Source: Mytilus trossulus (lineage: Eukaryota > Mollusca > Bivalvia > Mytilida > Mytilidae). From it: a DNA stretch of 64,000 nucleotides. How positions within the stretch are numbered: position 1 is the first letter of the stretch; every line of letters starts with the position of its first letter. The notes beneath the pieces were generated by a model. It was given only the letters and a program-made list of their open reading frames with translations, had not been told where the DNA came from and did not search any database. Below, piece by piece: positions 55,881-64,000 of this stretch. The position numbers and the translations under genes are program-made. The stretch spans positions 76,878,682 through 76,942,681 of the forward strand of contig NC_086386.1 in the NCBI RefSeq assembly GCF_036588685.1, read 5' to 3'.

Positions 55881-57072
55881 GGGCATGCTCAACAATGGCT
55901 GTCAATTAATGCAGCACTTCAGGGATGTTATGATGACTTCCCATCAGTAATGCAATGCTTGTCATTGCTTGAGAAAGATGTTGTTGCCACAGGCATTTTA
56001 AAGAAGATGAAAAATGTAAGATTTGTTACAAGCATTTTCATTCTAAAAGAAATCTTGCCAATTCTTGCAAAACTGGGCAAAACCTTTCAATCTGGAACAA
56101 TTATCTATGCATGTATACAACCTTGCATCCTGGAAGCTAAAGACGCACTAAAAGACAGCAATTTGACAGAAAAAGTAAAAACAGCAATTATCAAAGAAAC
56201 CGGAGGTATTGAGAGACTTGGATTTTTAGAGTTAACACCCACTGAGGCTCAGTTAGAGGAAGCAACAGGAAAGATGGCCAAGTATGTTGAAACCGTTATA
56301 CACAACTTGGACGAGAGATTTAGTGAGGCAGCACCTTTTTTGGCTGCTTTTACTGTGTTTGATCCTTGTCTCCTTCCAGATAAAATAGAACCAACCTTTA
56401 AGCATTACGGAGAGGAGAAGATAGATGATTTGGGGTCACACTTTTTAGCTGGAGATGAGGAGGCAAAGAATAAATTCGGCTGAATGGATGAGCTTCAAGT
56501 ACCATTTTTTAACGCTTAAACAAGATTTACGTGAAGCAAGCCAGGAGAAAAAGACAACAGACGTTGTCTTAAAAAGATTACTGAACCTACGAAATCCCTC
56601 AGACAAGAGGTATATTTTCCCAAGATTATCCCACATAGCTGCAATTATACTATCCTTGCCAGTCAACAATGCCTGGCCTGAACGTGGAGCTTCGGTAGTT
56701 AAGCGTATCAAGACACGTCTAAGAAGTACATTAAAATATATCATGCTTTCAGGATTGCTACAGGTATCTATAAATGGATCTCCAGTGAAAGAGGCAACAG
56801 AGCTGGTAAATAATTGTGTAGACAATTGGTACAAGTCAAAACCAAGGAGAAAACTTAAGGGCCTTGTAGTTACTAAAGTCGTGACAACTGCTCCTGTAGA
56901 AGTGATTGAAACTGCAGATGCAGATGTCCAAGCCAATTTGAACGAACACGGTGAAGAAGAAATGGGACAGGTGAGAACAAAAATGTCACACATTTTAAAG
57001 CTGCTCAATCTTACTGGCTTCCAAGATGATGCTGACTATGACAATGAGGAAGATGACAATGTGACTCTCTGA
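55881..57072 (+). pseudogene. hAT-superfamily transposase C-terminal region, truncated and frameshifted
   Basis: The frame is open from the repeat junction (GHAQQWLSINAALQ, before the first Met at 55950) to 56483, giving RNase H-fold C-terminal sequence (CLSLLEKDVVATGILKKM, FILKEILPILAKLGKTFQSG, PFLAAFTVFDPCLLP). A one-base shift near 56470 then moves to the second frame, which continues SAEWMSFKYHFLTLKQDL and holds the hATC dimerisation block (ILSLPVNNAWPERGASVVKR, then IKTRLRSTLKYIMLSGLLQV). It ends in an acidic tail (DDADYDNEEDD) and TGA at 57070. It resembles hAT-derived ZNF862/KIAA1586-type proteins. The BED finger and first catalytic residues are missing, so the copy is dead unless the shift is a sequencing error and upstream exons exist. 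The minus frame 56445-57008 is a shadow. Confidence 0.82.
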
Positions 57073-57140
57073 TACGTGTGTTTTGATTGAAGTGCTGAAA
57101 AAAATCTAACAAATCTAATTTGTTTTCATTGCCTCTCAAG

Positions 57141-58439
57141 TCCTGTAACAATATGTTTGTCTCCGTTGGAGAAAAACTACTTATCTATGCCTTTACACAT
57201 ACACAATTACTGTGTTATGTTTTGATGAAAATTCTTCTTAAAGACGTGATAGAGATTGACTTAGAAAGTAAAAACATACTATGCACATATTTTATGAAAA
57301 CAATTTTGTTTTGGATCTCCGACGAATTACCACTTACAACCTGGCATCCAGCTAACCTGATATCCAATTTTATGAAGTGCATAAAGAGACTTACATATTG
57401 TGTTGAACATGCAGATTGTCCACACTACATCGTTCCTGAGAATAATTTATTTGAGGATAAGATGAAAGGACGAGCACAGGAAACACTTCTGAATAAACTG
57501 AAGTCTCTAAATAGTTATGGATGGAAATGTATCTTATTTTCCAATCAAATCAATGAATTACCACTTAAAATTCAATCAGAAACGCTCACGTTGTATTACA
57601 GATTTTATAATAGACTGAAAATAGAAGTATCTCCAACTGCTTCTTTAAGAGATGGTCTCACTATATGCACGCCTTCTTCAATCGAAAAAGAGGTTCACAT
57701 GATGCTGTCTTTCAAAAGTTCAAATTTAAAATACATTTGCTCGTTCTATATGTCAAAAATGTGTCATAATAGATGCCAGTTACTACCGTTCGATGTAAAG
57801 GACAATAACAAATCTTGGTATAAACAATACAAAATGTGCATTAGTCACGTGTTACTAAATACACGTGAAGATGCTGTATCTGGATGGATGATGTTAGCTT
57901 CATTTTTCTATAAGACTAAACAATATCAAGTAGCTCTAGACATCCTTCAGTACTCACTACTGAAATGTTCACCCGAAAAAATTTACAATGACTTTGATGT
58001 TTCAAATATTGATAATGAAATATTCCGTTTAAATTTGTTTATGGAGATGAGTATAGTTCAATTGGCAAAATTACTGCTAGTAAACGAAGTGTTGTTTATT
58101 GAAAACTCATCGTTCACACCGAATGAACTCCTTATCGGACAAAATACGACAGGCTTTCAAATACCTCCAGTAGTTTATGCTTATTCCCTGCGCTTTCTAT
58201 GTTATTATCAACTTAATAATGTCAGTCAATGTCAGCATTCTCTTAAAGACTTACTAGTAACTATAGAGGAAGATTTTTTCATTGCTGATGACTCCGAGAA
58301 AGCTTCTTCATATAACATCTTAGGTATAATTTTTCACTTAGTTGGAGACATAGCATCAGCGAAACAAGCATTTCAGAAATCTGTAGAACTATACCAAGAT
58401 GTAGATTGTAATAGCGCGTTCCGGTTGCTTCTTAAGTAG
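57141..58439 (+). CDS. Mab-21 / cGAS-like receptor family protein, C-terminal exon
   Basis: A 432-codon open stretch to TAG 58437. A long pyrimidine tract ending CTCTCAAG at 57140 makes a good acceptor, so I start at SCNNMFVSVGEK; the first in-frame ATG is at 57153. Residues about 10-150 are the helical Mab-21 C-lobe: GEKLLIYAFTHTQLLCYVLM, ILCTYFMKTILFWISDELP, CPHYIVPENNLFEDKMKGRA. The rest (about 235-432) is the TPR-like tail seen in bivalve members (VSGWMMLASFFYKTKQYQVA, FQIPPVVYAYSLRFLCYYQL, SSYNILGIIFHLVGDIASAK). The nucleotidyltransferase half with its G-S and acidic metal-binding residues is not in this exon. Family members include cGAS and cGLRs that sense nucleic acids. Without the N-lobe I cannot say whether this copy is catalytic, or a truncated relic behind the hAT insertion. 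Confidence 0.85.
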   Translation, partial: SCNNMFVSVGEKLLIYAFTHTQLLCYVLMKILLKDVIEIDLESKNILCTYFMKTILFWISDELPLTTWHPANLISNFMKCIKRLTYCVEHADCPHYIVPENNLFEDKMKGRAQETLLNKLKSLNSYGWKCILFSNQINELPLKIQSETLTLYYRFYNRLKIEVSPTASLRDGLTICTPSSIEKEVHMMLSFKSSNLKYICSFYMSKMCHNRCQLLPFDVKDNNKSWYKQYKMCISHVLLNTREDAVSGWMMLASFFYKTKQYQVALDILQYSLLKCSPEKIYNDFDVSNIDNEIFRLNLFMEMSIVQLAKLLLVNEVLFIENSSFTPNELLIGQNTTGFQIPPVVYAYSLRFLCYYQLNNVSQCQHSLKDLLVTIEEDFFIADDSEKASSYNILGIIFHLVGDIASAKQAFQKSVELYQDVDCNSAFRLLLK

Positions 58440-59099
58440 GTTGAATTATGTTTAATAATGTATATTAGTGAGTATATTTTGCAAAATTAAATCTGATTTG
58501 TGTGTTTTTGTTTTGTTTTGTTTATCGTGTTGATATAGGTATTTCAAACTCGTGTAAATATCTTCCCGAAATACAAAAATCAAAATTCAGATATAATATG
58601 AGAAAACAAAAAATACAAAGTTTAACCTTATTTCAAAAAGTCTGATGATACAAGAGGGACAGGCACAAACAATATTCTTTCATGCGTTGATACACGAAAC
58701 TACACAATAAAACAAGAACCCAAAGACAATTAAAAACCAATTGTCCAGAGGAGGTCTATCCCCATTAAGTTTGAAAATTGTTGAAAATAATCTAGTTCAG
58801 GTTTACTCAATGTTAAAATTGACATCCAATCATAAGTTTTTTTAAATCTGTAATTTGTTCTTACATACTTTTGACTTTTTAACTCTGTATGCTTACATTG
58901 CCTATGTAAATTTTAAAACTGTTTGTATGCACATTGAACGACAAATTTATGTGACGTATACAAATTTTATGACGTCAGACACTCAAGTCAATCCATGTGT
59001 TCGTAGATAGATGTTTTTGTGTTCTGTTAAATTGTCCCTTTTAAAATTGTTATGCGATGATGACTGATGTACCCATATTTTGACTATTTTATTAATTGT
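58440..59099. other. 3' flank of the Mab-21-like gene
   Basis: Probable 3' UTR then spacer. About 58650-58800 (CAAGAGGGACAGGCACAAAC, AATTAAAAACCAATTGTCC) resembles a dispersed mussel repeat. No gene seen. Confidence 0.4.
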
Positions 59100-59310
59100 G
59101 ACTGTTTATTTAACGCATCATGTAAATATAACGGAATTTGATGAGACTGTTATTAAAGAGAGAGGGTTAGCGCTATAGAACCAGGTTTAATCCACCATTT
59201 TCTACATTTGAAAATGCCTGTACCAAGTCAGGAATATGACAGTTCTTGTCTATTCTTTTTTGATGCGTTTTGTTATTTGATTTTGCCATGTGATTATGGA
59301 CAGATAATGA
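59100..59310 (+). repeat. Mussel dispersed repeat, 'CCAAGTCAGGAATATG' family
   Basis: The best-preserved copy in the window: GAACCAGGTTTAATCCACCA, TTTTCTACATTTGAAAATGC, CTGTACCAAGTCAGGAATAT, GACAGTTCTTGTC and TTTGATTTTGCCATGTGATT. Confidence 0.7.
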
Positions 59311-59319
59311 ACTACTTCC

Positions 59320-59640
59320 GGTGTAGTAAATAAAACTTCCGGTCTCATACGATAGCTTCTTTTACACTGATTCCAAAAAAATATAGTTTTTTAATTCTTG
59401 TGCATATAGAACATGAGATAATTGGTGCTTTCCAGTTTATAGAAGGTCATGTCTTGTATTGAGTGATAAGTGTATGTATATGTATTACAAAATTTATGAA
59501 CTCCAAGTACTTCTATATGAAAAAAGTGCAACAAATAGCTACTTCCGGTCTCAAGGTTACTTCCAGTTGTCAATTTTGAAGGTCATATGTCACCTCAACT
59601 TTTATTAAAGGTCACATGGCTTTATTATTAACAAGTTGAA
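59320..59640. repeat. Region with repeated ACTTCCGG motifs
   Basis: ACTACTTCCGGTGTAG, AAACTTCCGGTCTCA, GCTACTTCCGGTCTCAAGG and TTACTTCCAGTTG lie within about 250 bases, with AAGGTCATATG/AAGGTCACATGG beside them. This suggests a small decayed element. Boundaries are unclear. Confidence 0.35.
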
Positions 59641-59692
59641 GTTATAATCAAATAACCTCATATTTAGACATTTCAGGGGCATAATTAGTCAT

Positions 59693-60603
59693 CAAAGGTA
59701 CCAGGATAATAATCTAGTACGCCAAACGCGCGTTTCGTCTACATAAGTCTCATCAGTGACGCTCATATCAAAATATTTACCAAGCCAAACAAGAACGAAG
59801 TTGAAGAGCATTGCGGATCAAAAATTCCAAAAAGTTGTGCCAAATGTGGCTAAGGTAATCTATTCCTGAGATAAGAAAATCCTTAGTTTTTCGATAAATT
59901 CAAAGTTTTGTAAACAGGAAATTTATAAAATGATCACATAATTGATATTCATGTCAACACCGAAGTGCTGACTACTGGGTTTGTGATACCATCGTATAAA
60001 CTCCGATAAGATGCAATTAAGAGGGTGTCCATGGAAAAACGTGGCAGTGGATGGCACATGACATATTTTGTTTTCAAAACTTTTTCATCTAATTCAAATT
60101 ACAAACTCTTTTTTTCTCAAAGTTAATTTTTTTTTTAAACTGCAACAAATAACTGAGAACATAACTGAGAAAAAAAAATACATAGACAGCACTGAAAATT
60201 CATTGAAAAGGGGAGATAACTCTTCATTTTGTACAAAATTTTGTTGCATTGTTAATGATATTTAAAATTATTTTCTGAGCCATCCACTGTTGATTAAAAA
60301 ATATCTTTGATTTATATATCCTTTGTATGATATAAACATTGCATTGGAACCAACAATTCAGTGTAAAAAAACTTATGTTGTGCCACCCATATCATAGGAT
60401 TTGCCTGATATTTATTTGGACAGCCTCTTCATTACTTAACCGTATTTGGCACAACTTTTTGGAATTTTGGATCCTCAATGCTCTTCAACTTTGTATTTGT
60501 TTGGCTTTATAACTATTTTGATATAAGCGTCACTTATGAGTCTTATGAAGACGAAACGCAAGTCTGGCGTACTACTAAATTACAACCTTAGTACCTTTGA
60601 TAA
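59693..60603. mobile_element. Inverted pair of mussel core repeats enclosing a MITE-like element
   Basis: 59693-59850 (CATCAAAGGTACCAGGATAA, ACGCCAAACGCGCGTTTCGTC, CATCAGTGACGCTC, AAGTTGAAGAGCATTG) is mirrored by 60445-60603 on the other strand, giving ends AGTCATCAAAGGTAC and GTACCTTTGATAACT. The left copy continues to about 60005 with the GTGCTGACTACTGGG block. Either a 0.9-kb element with long terminal inverted repeats or two independent insertions. If the former, the scattered single copies elsewhere are solo ends. Confidence 0.6.
60019..60429. mobile_element. Small MITE-like element between the inverted core repeats
   Basis: Left AAGAGGGTGTCCATGG and, on the reverse strand at the right, AAGAGGCTGTCCAAAT. 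Inside each end is a second inverted block (GTGGCAGTGGATGGCAC and GATATGGGTGGCAC reversed). There is no coding frame and no clear target duplication. Confidence 0.4.
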
Positions 60604-62409
60604 CTATCTACTATAAAGCAAACATTGTGCACTTGTTCTCTCATATGTATCTTTTAAAATGTCGGAGAAAATGCCACATCAAGCAAAAGCCACAATTAAG
60701 AACTTGTTCTTGACCTTTGACCTTGACCTCATTTTGTCAGTTAGGACCTAGGGCTAGAACACATTTGCATTAAGTATTGAATATGAATTATTTGTATAAC
60801 GTCCATTGAAATGTTGACTCTAAATCATGCTACTCCAATCAAGCAGCAAATTGAAACGATTGTGTAGGAATAGAGGCGATAGGGCTACTATTCAAGTTTT
60901 GGTGAATAATTCCTATTTTGCCTCCGGGTTTTACAATTATTGACAAACATTATAAAGAGGCTACAACGCAAGAATAAATTTTGTTTTAAATTTGAAAGTG
61001 CTATATAAACCATATTCTCGTATGATATTAATTTAAAGCAAACTTTAAACACAATTTGATGTTTTTACTAGCTATATATATCCACATGATAAAATTGTTG
61101 CACCATGTGTGCAAATACCAACCATTGATGTCTCTCAAATGTTTCTGGTATTTGGTTTAAAACAATGAATAACATTCTGAAAAAAACAATAAAAAATTGT
61201 ATAGGATGTTGCACAATTAGTATCGAGACTATATGCTAGTCCCACTTTATATTGAAAAATCAAAAAAGCCCTTATGAATCTAATTGACTTTAAAAAAAGA
61301 ATTCACAAAAATAGCGAATTTTAATGCAAATTCAAAAAGCGTAAATGTCAACAGATTTTTAACTTAAAATAAAAAAAATAATGAATGATCAAGGTTGTGG
61401 TGAACTCCACGTAAACTTATCTATGTAAATAAAATTGAACACTAACGTAAAATGGCAAATAATTACTATCTTATAAAAAATCTGCGGCCATTGAATGTCT
61501 TTTTAAAAATGTATTGTGAGTTTTACAACAGACATACGTTTTGTGTTCTTATGTTACAAATATTCCAATCTTGACATTCTGTTAGCAATTCAAGAATGAT
61601 ACTGACAGTATTCAATGGTGTTATCTTATGATCTTTTATTGATTGTAGAATGTTGCCTTTTCATGTCGTTTCAGAGGAATCTCTTGATAAAAGTTCAACC
61701 AATACTCCAAATTGTAAAAGCTTGTTTGTATCACACACTGAAATAATTACTGAACGACGATGGCGTGTAGGATCGCAATGTCTTATTTCCTCTACTTCCG
61801 TCTTTCACTCGACAAAATTCAGTCTTGTACCTGTTGGTCAATAAAGAAGATAGGTTTAGTTTAAATAAATTAGACAAATGAATGGACAGAGAAACATATT
61901 AATGCCCTCGGATTTCAGTCCGAATGAGAAACAAAACGACAAAGATACATTTTGGAATACTGACTGACACTGTCATTTTATTTTGTTATAACTAACAAAC
62001 AAAAACATTCCATAATAACAATATCCTTAAAACATATTGCGAAAGCTGTATCTAGGTTGTATGCCATTTTCGCTTTATGTTGCCAAACAAAAGTAGTTTT
62101 AACGAATCAAATCGACCTAACCAACAAATCTAATATACAATTGTTGGAAGAAACAAGAGCTAACCTAAATAAATTAACAAAATCGATAGACATTAAACTC
62201 CAGCGTGATGCTTGACCACTAGCTATATATAATCACATGCTGAAAGTGTTATATCATGCTAGCATTTATGAAAGCGGAGTGTTAAAGTGTTCACGTCTAC
62301 TCTGTTTTTTGTTAGATGTATTTCTATTTGTATCCATATGATGAGCTAAGCATTTTTCAACTGATATTTATAGTTTGTTTATATTTTATACTATTACATA
62401 TACACCACT
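60604..62409. other. Spacer, no gene confidently recognised
   Basis: 60700-60745 has TTGACCTTTGACCTTGACCTC. The frame 61650-61844 could follow a CGTTTCAG acceptor (ESLDKSSTNTPNCKSLFVSH, ending FSLVPVGQ) but no upstream exon was seen. 61405-61520 is the partner of 53765-53890. Confidence 0.35.
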
Positions 62410-62715
62410 GTCCTAGGTAAATGGAGAGTTGGTGCCTTCAAATGAATTTAACCCTGCCACGTTCTGTATGTGCATAGCAAATTCTGGAATCTTTAATTCA
62501 GCTGTTGTCGTTTGTTGCTGTTAAACATATTTGTTTTTCATTAATTATTTTTGTTCTGTCAGTTTTCTCGTTTGAATTGTTTGACATTTGTCATTTCGAT
62601 GCCTTTTAAAGCTGACTATGCGGTATGGGCTTTGCTAATTGTTGAAGGTCGTACGATGACCTATAGTTGAAGAATTGTCCCATTGGCTTTCATAACACAT
62701 CTTCTGTTTGAAATA
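62410..62715 (+). repeat. Mussel dispersed repeat ending ATAACACATCTTCTG
   Basis: Blocks CAGCTGTTGTCGTTTGTTG, TGACTATGCGGTATGGGC, TTGTTGAAGGTCGTACGATG, ACCTATAGTTG and CCCATTGGCTTTCATAACAC. Truncated relatives occur near 641-740, 32550-32645 and 38985-39075. Confidence 0.65.
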
Positions 62716-62819
62716 CATTTTTTTTCCAGTTACCTGTGTCCATTATTCTATTTGGCGGCACTTTGTTCAATTTTGTTTTTATGAAATTGATGTTGTAATG
62801 ATACACTTTTGTTTCGGAT

Positions 62820-63180
62820 AAGGGTTGAGGGTTGGTAACTATTGAACCGCTTAACCCGCTGCATTTCTTTGCACGTGTCCTAAGTCAGGAATCTGATGTT
62901 CAGTAGTTGTCGTGTGTGGTTCATAAATATTTCACGTGTCTCGTTTTTTCTATAGATTAGACCGTTGGTTTTTCCCGTTTGAATGGTTTCATGCATGTCT
63001 TTTCGGGGGTTCTTTATAGCTTGCTGTTCGTTGTGAGACAATGGTTCGTGTTGAGTACTGTATTTTGACAGACAATGTTTTCATTTAAAAATTGTGACTT
63101 GGATGATAGAGTTTTTAGATTGGCACGTTCACTCATATCACATTTTCTATTGTTAATAATAAACATTGATGTGTTTCCAA
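62820..63180 (+). repeat. Second mussel dispersed repeat of the same style
   Basis: CCTAAGTCAGGAATCTGATG, TTCAGTAGTTGTCGTGTG, TAGATTAGACCGTTGG, CCCGTTTGAATGGTTTC, TTCTTTATAGCTTGCTGTTC and a decayed 'ATTGGCACG ... ATATCACATTTTC' end. It lies directly next to the previous repeat. Confidence 0.6.
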
Positions 63181-63234
63181 TTTAATAATAAAAAAACATG
63201 ACAATTCAGTATTTGATTTCCTTTTCACTAGTTA

Positions 63235-64000
63235 TGGAATAGTTATAAAGATCTAAATGGGACAGTCAAACTCATAGATAGAAAATAAAATGTCAACAAA
63301 TAGCTAAAAAAAACCCGACAAACAGACAAATAATAGTACAGAAGACAAAACATAGAAAAAGTAACGTCAAAGCAACACATACCACACCAAAAACTTGTGG
63401 TGATCTCAGGTGCTCCGGAATGGTAAGCAAATCCTGCTCCACATGTGTCACCCGTCGTATTGCTTATGTTATTACAAATCTAGTTACAAGTTAAATTCGG
63501 TATGTCACAATCGTGAAAAGGGACGGGTATTGCAGTAACGACATAAGGAACATATTCGATATTGTCTATGAAACGGTTATTTCAGAATAGTCAATCAACT
63601 CGTAATGGCGTCCGTAAAATTTACGAAGGGATGATTTCAGGTTCAATATTTCGAAATCGTGGTTTGAGAGCTTCCTTGTGAGCAGCAATCCTCTATTAAG
63701 AAAATCATGATAGGAGAGACAAGCCCGGGAATATCGTATCAATTGGTTGATATATACATCTTATGCAGGCGCTGCTTGAATGTTGCTGCATAGAAATGGA
63801 AAGTTAACAATTGGGAATCTCAAACCATCTTTTTTGTCGAAAAGATTTGTTTTCAACTAAACTGCATTGTCAATTTCTAGATGTAAGTCAAAATATGAGG
63901 CATACTTAACTGTATCTGTAGTTATAAGTTTAGACTCGTAAAAATTGCGATGTTTCCAAATAGATATTTAATAGAGTCATAAATCAATTGAGAGAAAACC
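63235..64000 (-). mobile_element. Reverse-transcriptase-like retroelement, 3' part, truncated by the window edge
   Basis: On the minus strand, about 63930-63570 codes for KYASYFDLHLEIDNA, LFDKKDGLRFPIVNFPFLCS, QLIRYSRACLSYHDFLNRGL, LLTRKLSNHDFE and LKSSLRKFYGRHYELIDYSE, with a stop in place of the Tyr of 'AYGVYIS' and one in the linker. The 3' non-coding tail runs to about 63235 (GTCCCATTTAGATC end). It is the best copy of the family in the window; the upstream palm with its YADD box should lie beyond 64000. Confidence 0.78.

Noticed and set aside
56445..57008. Minus-strand 187-codon frame
   Set aside because: It is antisense to the hAT transposase frame, which has clear domain motifs.
61650..61844. 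Possible terminal exon after a TTTCAG
   Set aside because: No upstream partner exon, no family match, and a single AG after pyrimidines is common in this composition.

Overview
The window is animal nuclear DNA from a bivalve mollusc, most probably a marine mussel (Mytilus or a close relative). It is strongly A+T-rich, genes are split by GT-AG introns, and most of the length is decayed transposable elements. Several dispersed sequences are ones I recognise from mussel genomes: a unit with a core reading GCGCGTTTCGTCTAC ... CATCAGTGACGCTC, a 'GCTCACCTGGCCC' tandem repeat, and repeats ending in CATACCACATCTTC. The species call rests on recognition of these repeats; no search was run.

Host genes. 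(1) 858-968 (-): last exon of an acidic-tailed protein. (2) 10116-16156 (+): complete ANAPC10 (APC10/DOC1, anaphase-promoting complex subunit) in three coding exons, 185 residues, with a 4.7-kb first intron full of repeats. (3) 22787-19956 (-): three exons whose phases join, coding a farnesoic-acid O-methyltransferase-like (FA) domain followed by a PAN/apple-like Cys region; its 5' exons were not found. (4) 24567-25069 (+): two-exon orphan reading frame. (5) 49947-42319 (-): B-box/coiled-coil (TRIM-like) protein, with two further phase-compatible exons, the last in a low-complexity tract open in every minus-strand frame. (6) 57141-58439 (+): C-terminal half of a Mab-21/cGAS-like-receptor family protein with a TPR-like tail. 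A small EVH1 (Ena/VASP-type) exon is present twice (33353-33536 and 40874-41055, minus strand), each copy broken, inside a direct duplication about 7 kb apart.

Mobile DNA. Non-LTR retrotransposon remnants: 4465-5640 (-), 8847-9790 (-), 27085-29236 (- ; 5'-truncated, poly-A tail, 13-bp target-site duplication, intact 440-codon frame), 34470-34800 (+), 44833-48060 (+, with two nested repeat insertions). A second reverse-transcriptase-like retroelement family leaves C-terminal fragments near 29.5, 34.0, 41.6, 43.7, 52.1 and 63.6 kb. DNA-transposon material: a hAT transposase C-terminus (55881-57072, one frameshift), a foldback/MULE-like element with 10-bp target duplication (3256-4066), and several MITE-like terminal-inverted-repeat elements (1992-2632, 7857-8489, 11318-11991, 60019-60429). 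There are also minisatellites (37844-38100, 50943-51350), a GAA/TTC microsatellite (6383-6520), a 23-base G run and several long hairpins.

Layout: 0-10 kb is mostly transposon debris; 10-18 kb is ANAPC10 and its probable 3' region; 19-25 kb holds the FA/PAN and orphan genes; 27-42 kb is the young LINE and the duplicated EVH1-bearing segment; 42-50 kb is the TRIM-like gene, whose large intron contains the degenerate LINE; 52-58.5 kb holds retroelement, hAT and Mab-21; 58.5-64 kb is repeats. No operon, tRNA, rRNA or CRISPR was seen. The TRIM-like, FA/PAN and Mab-21-like genes belong to families expanded in bivalves and linked to recognition or innate immunity; that shared theme is inference.
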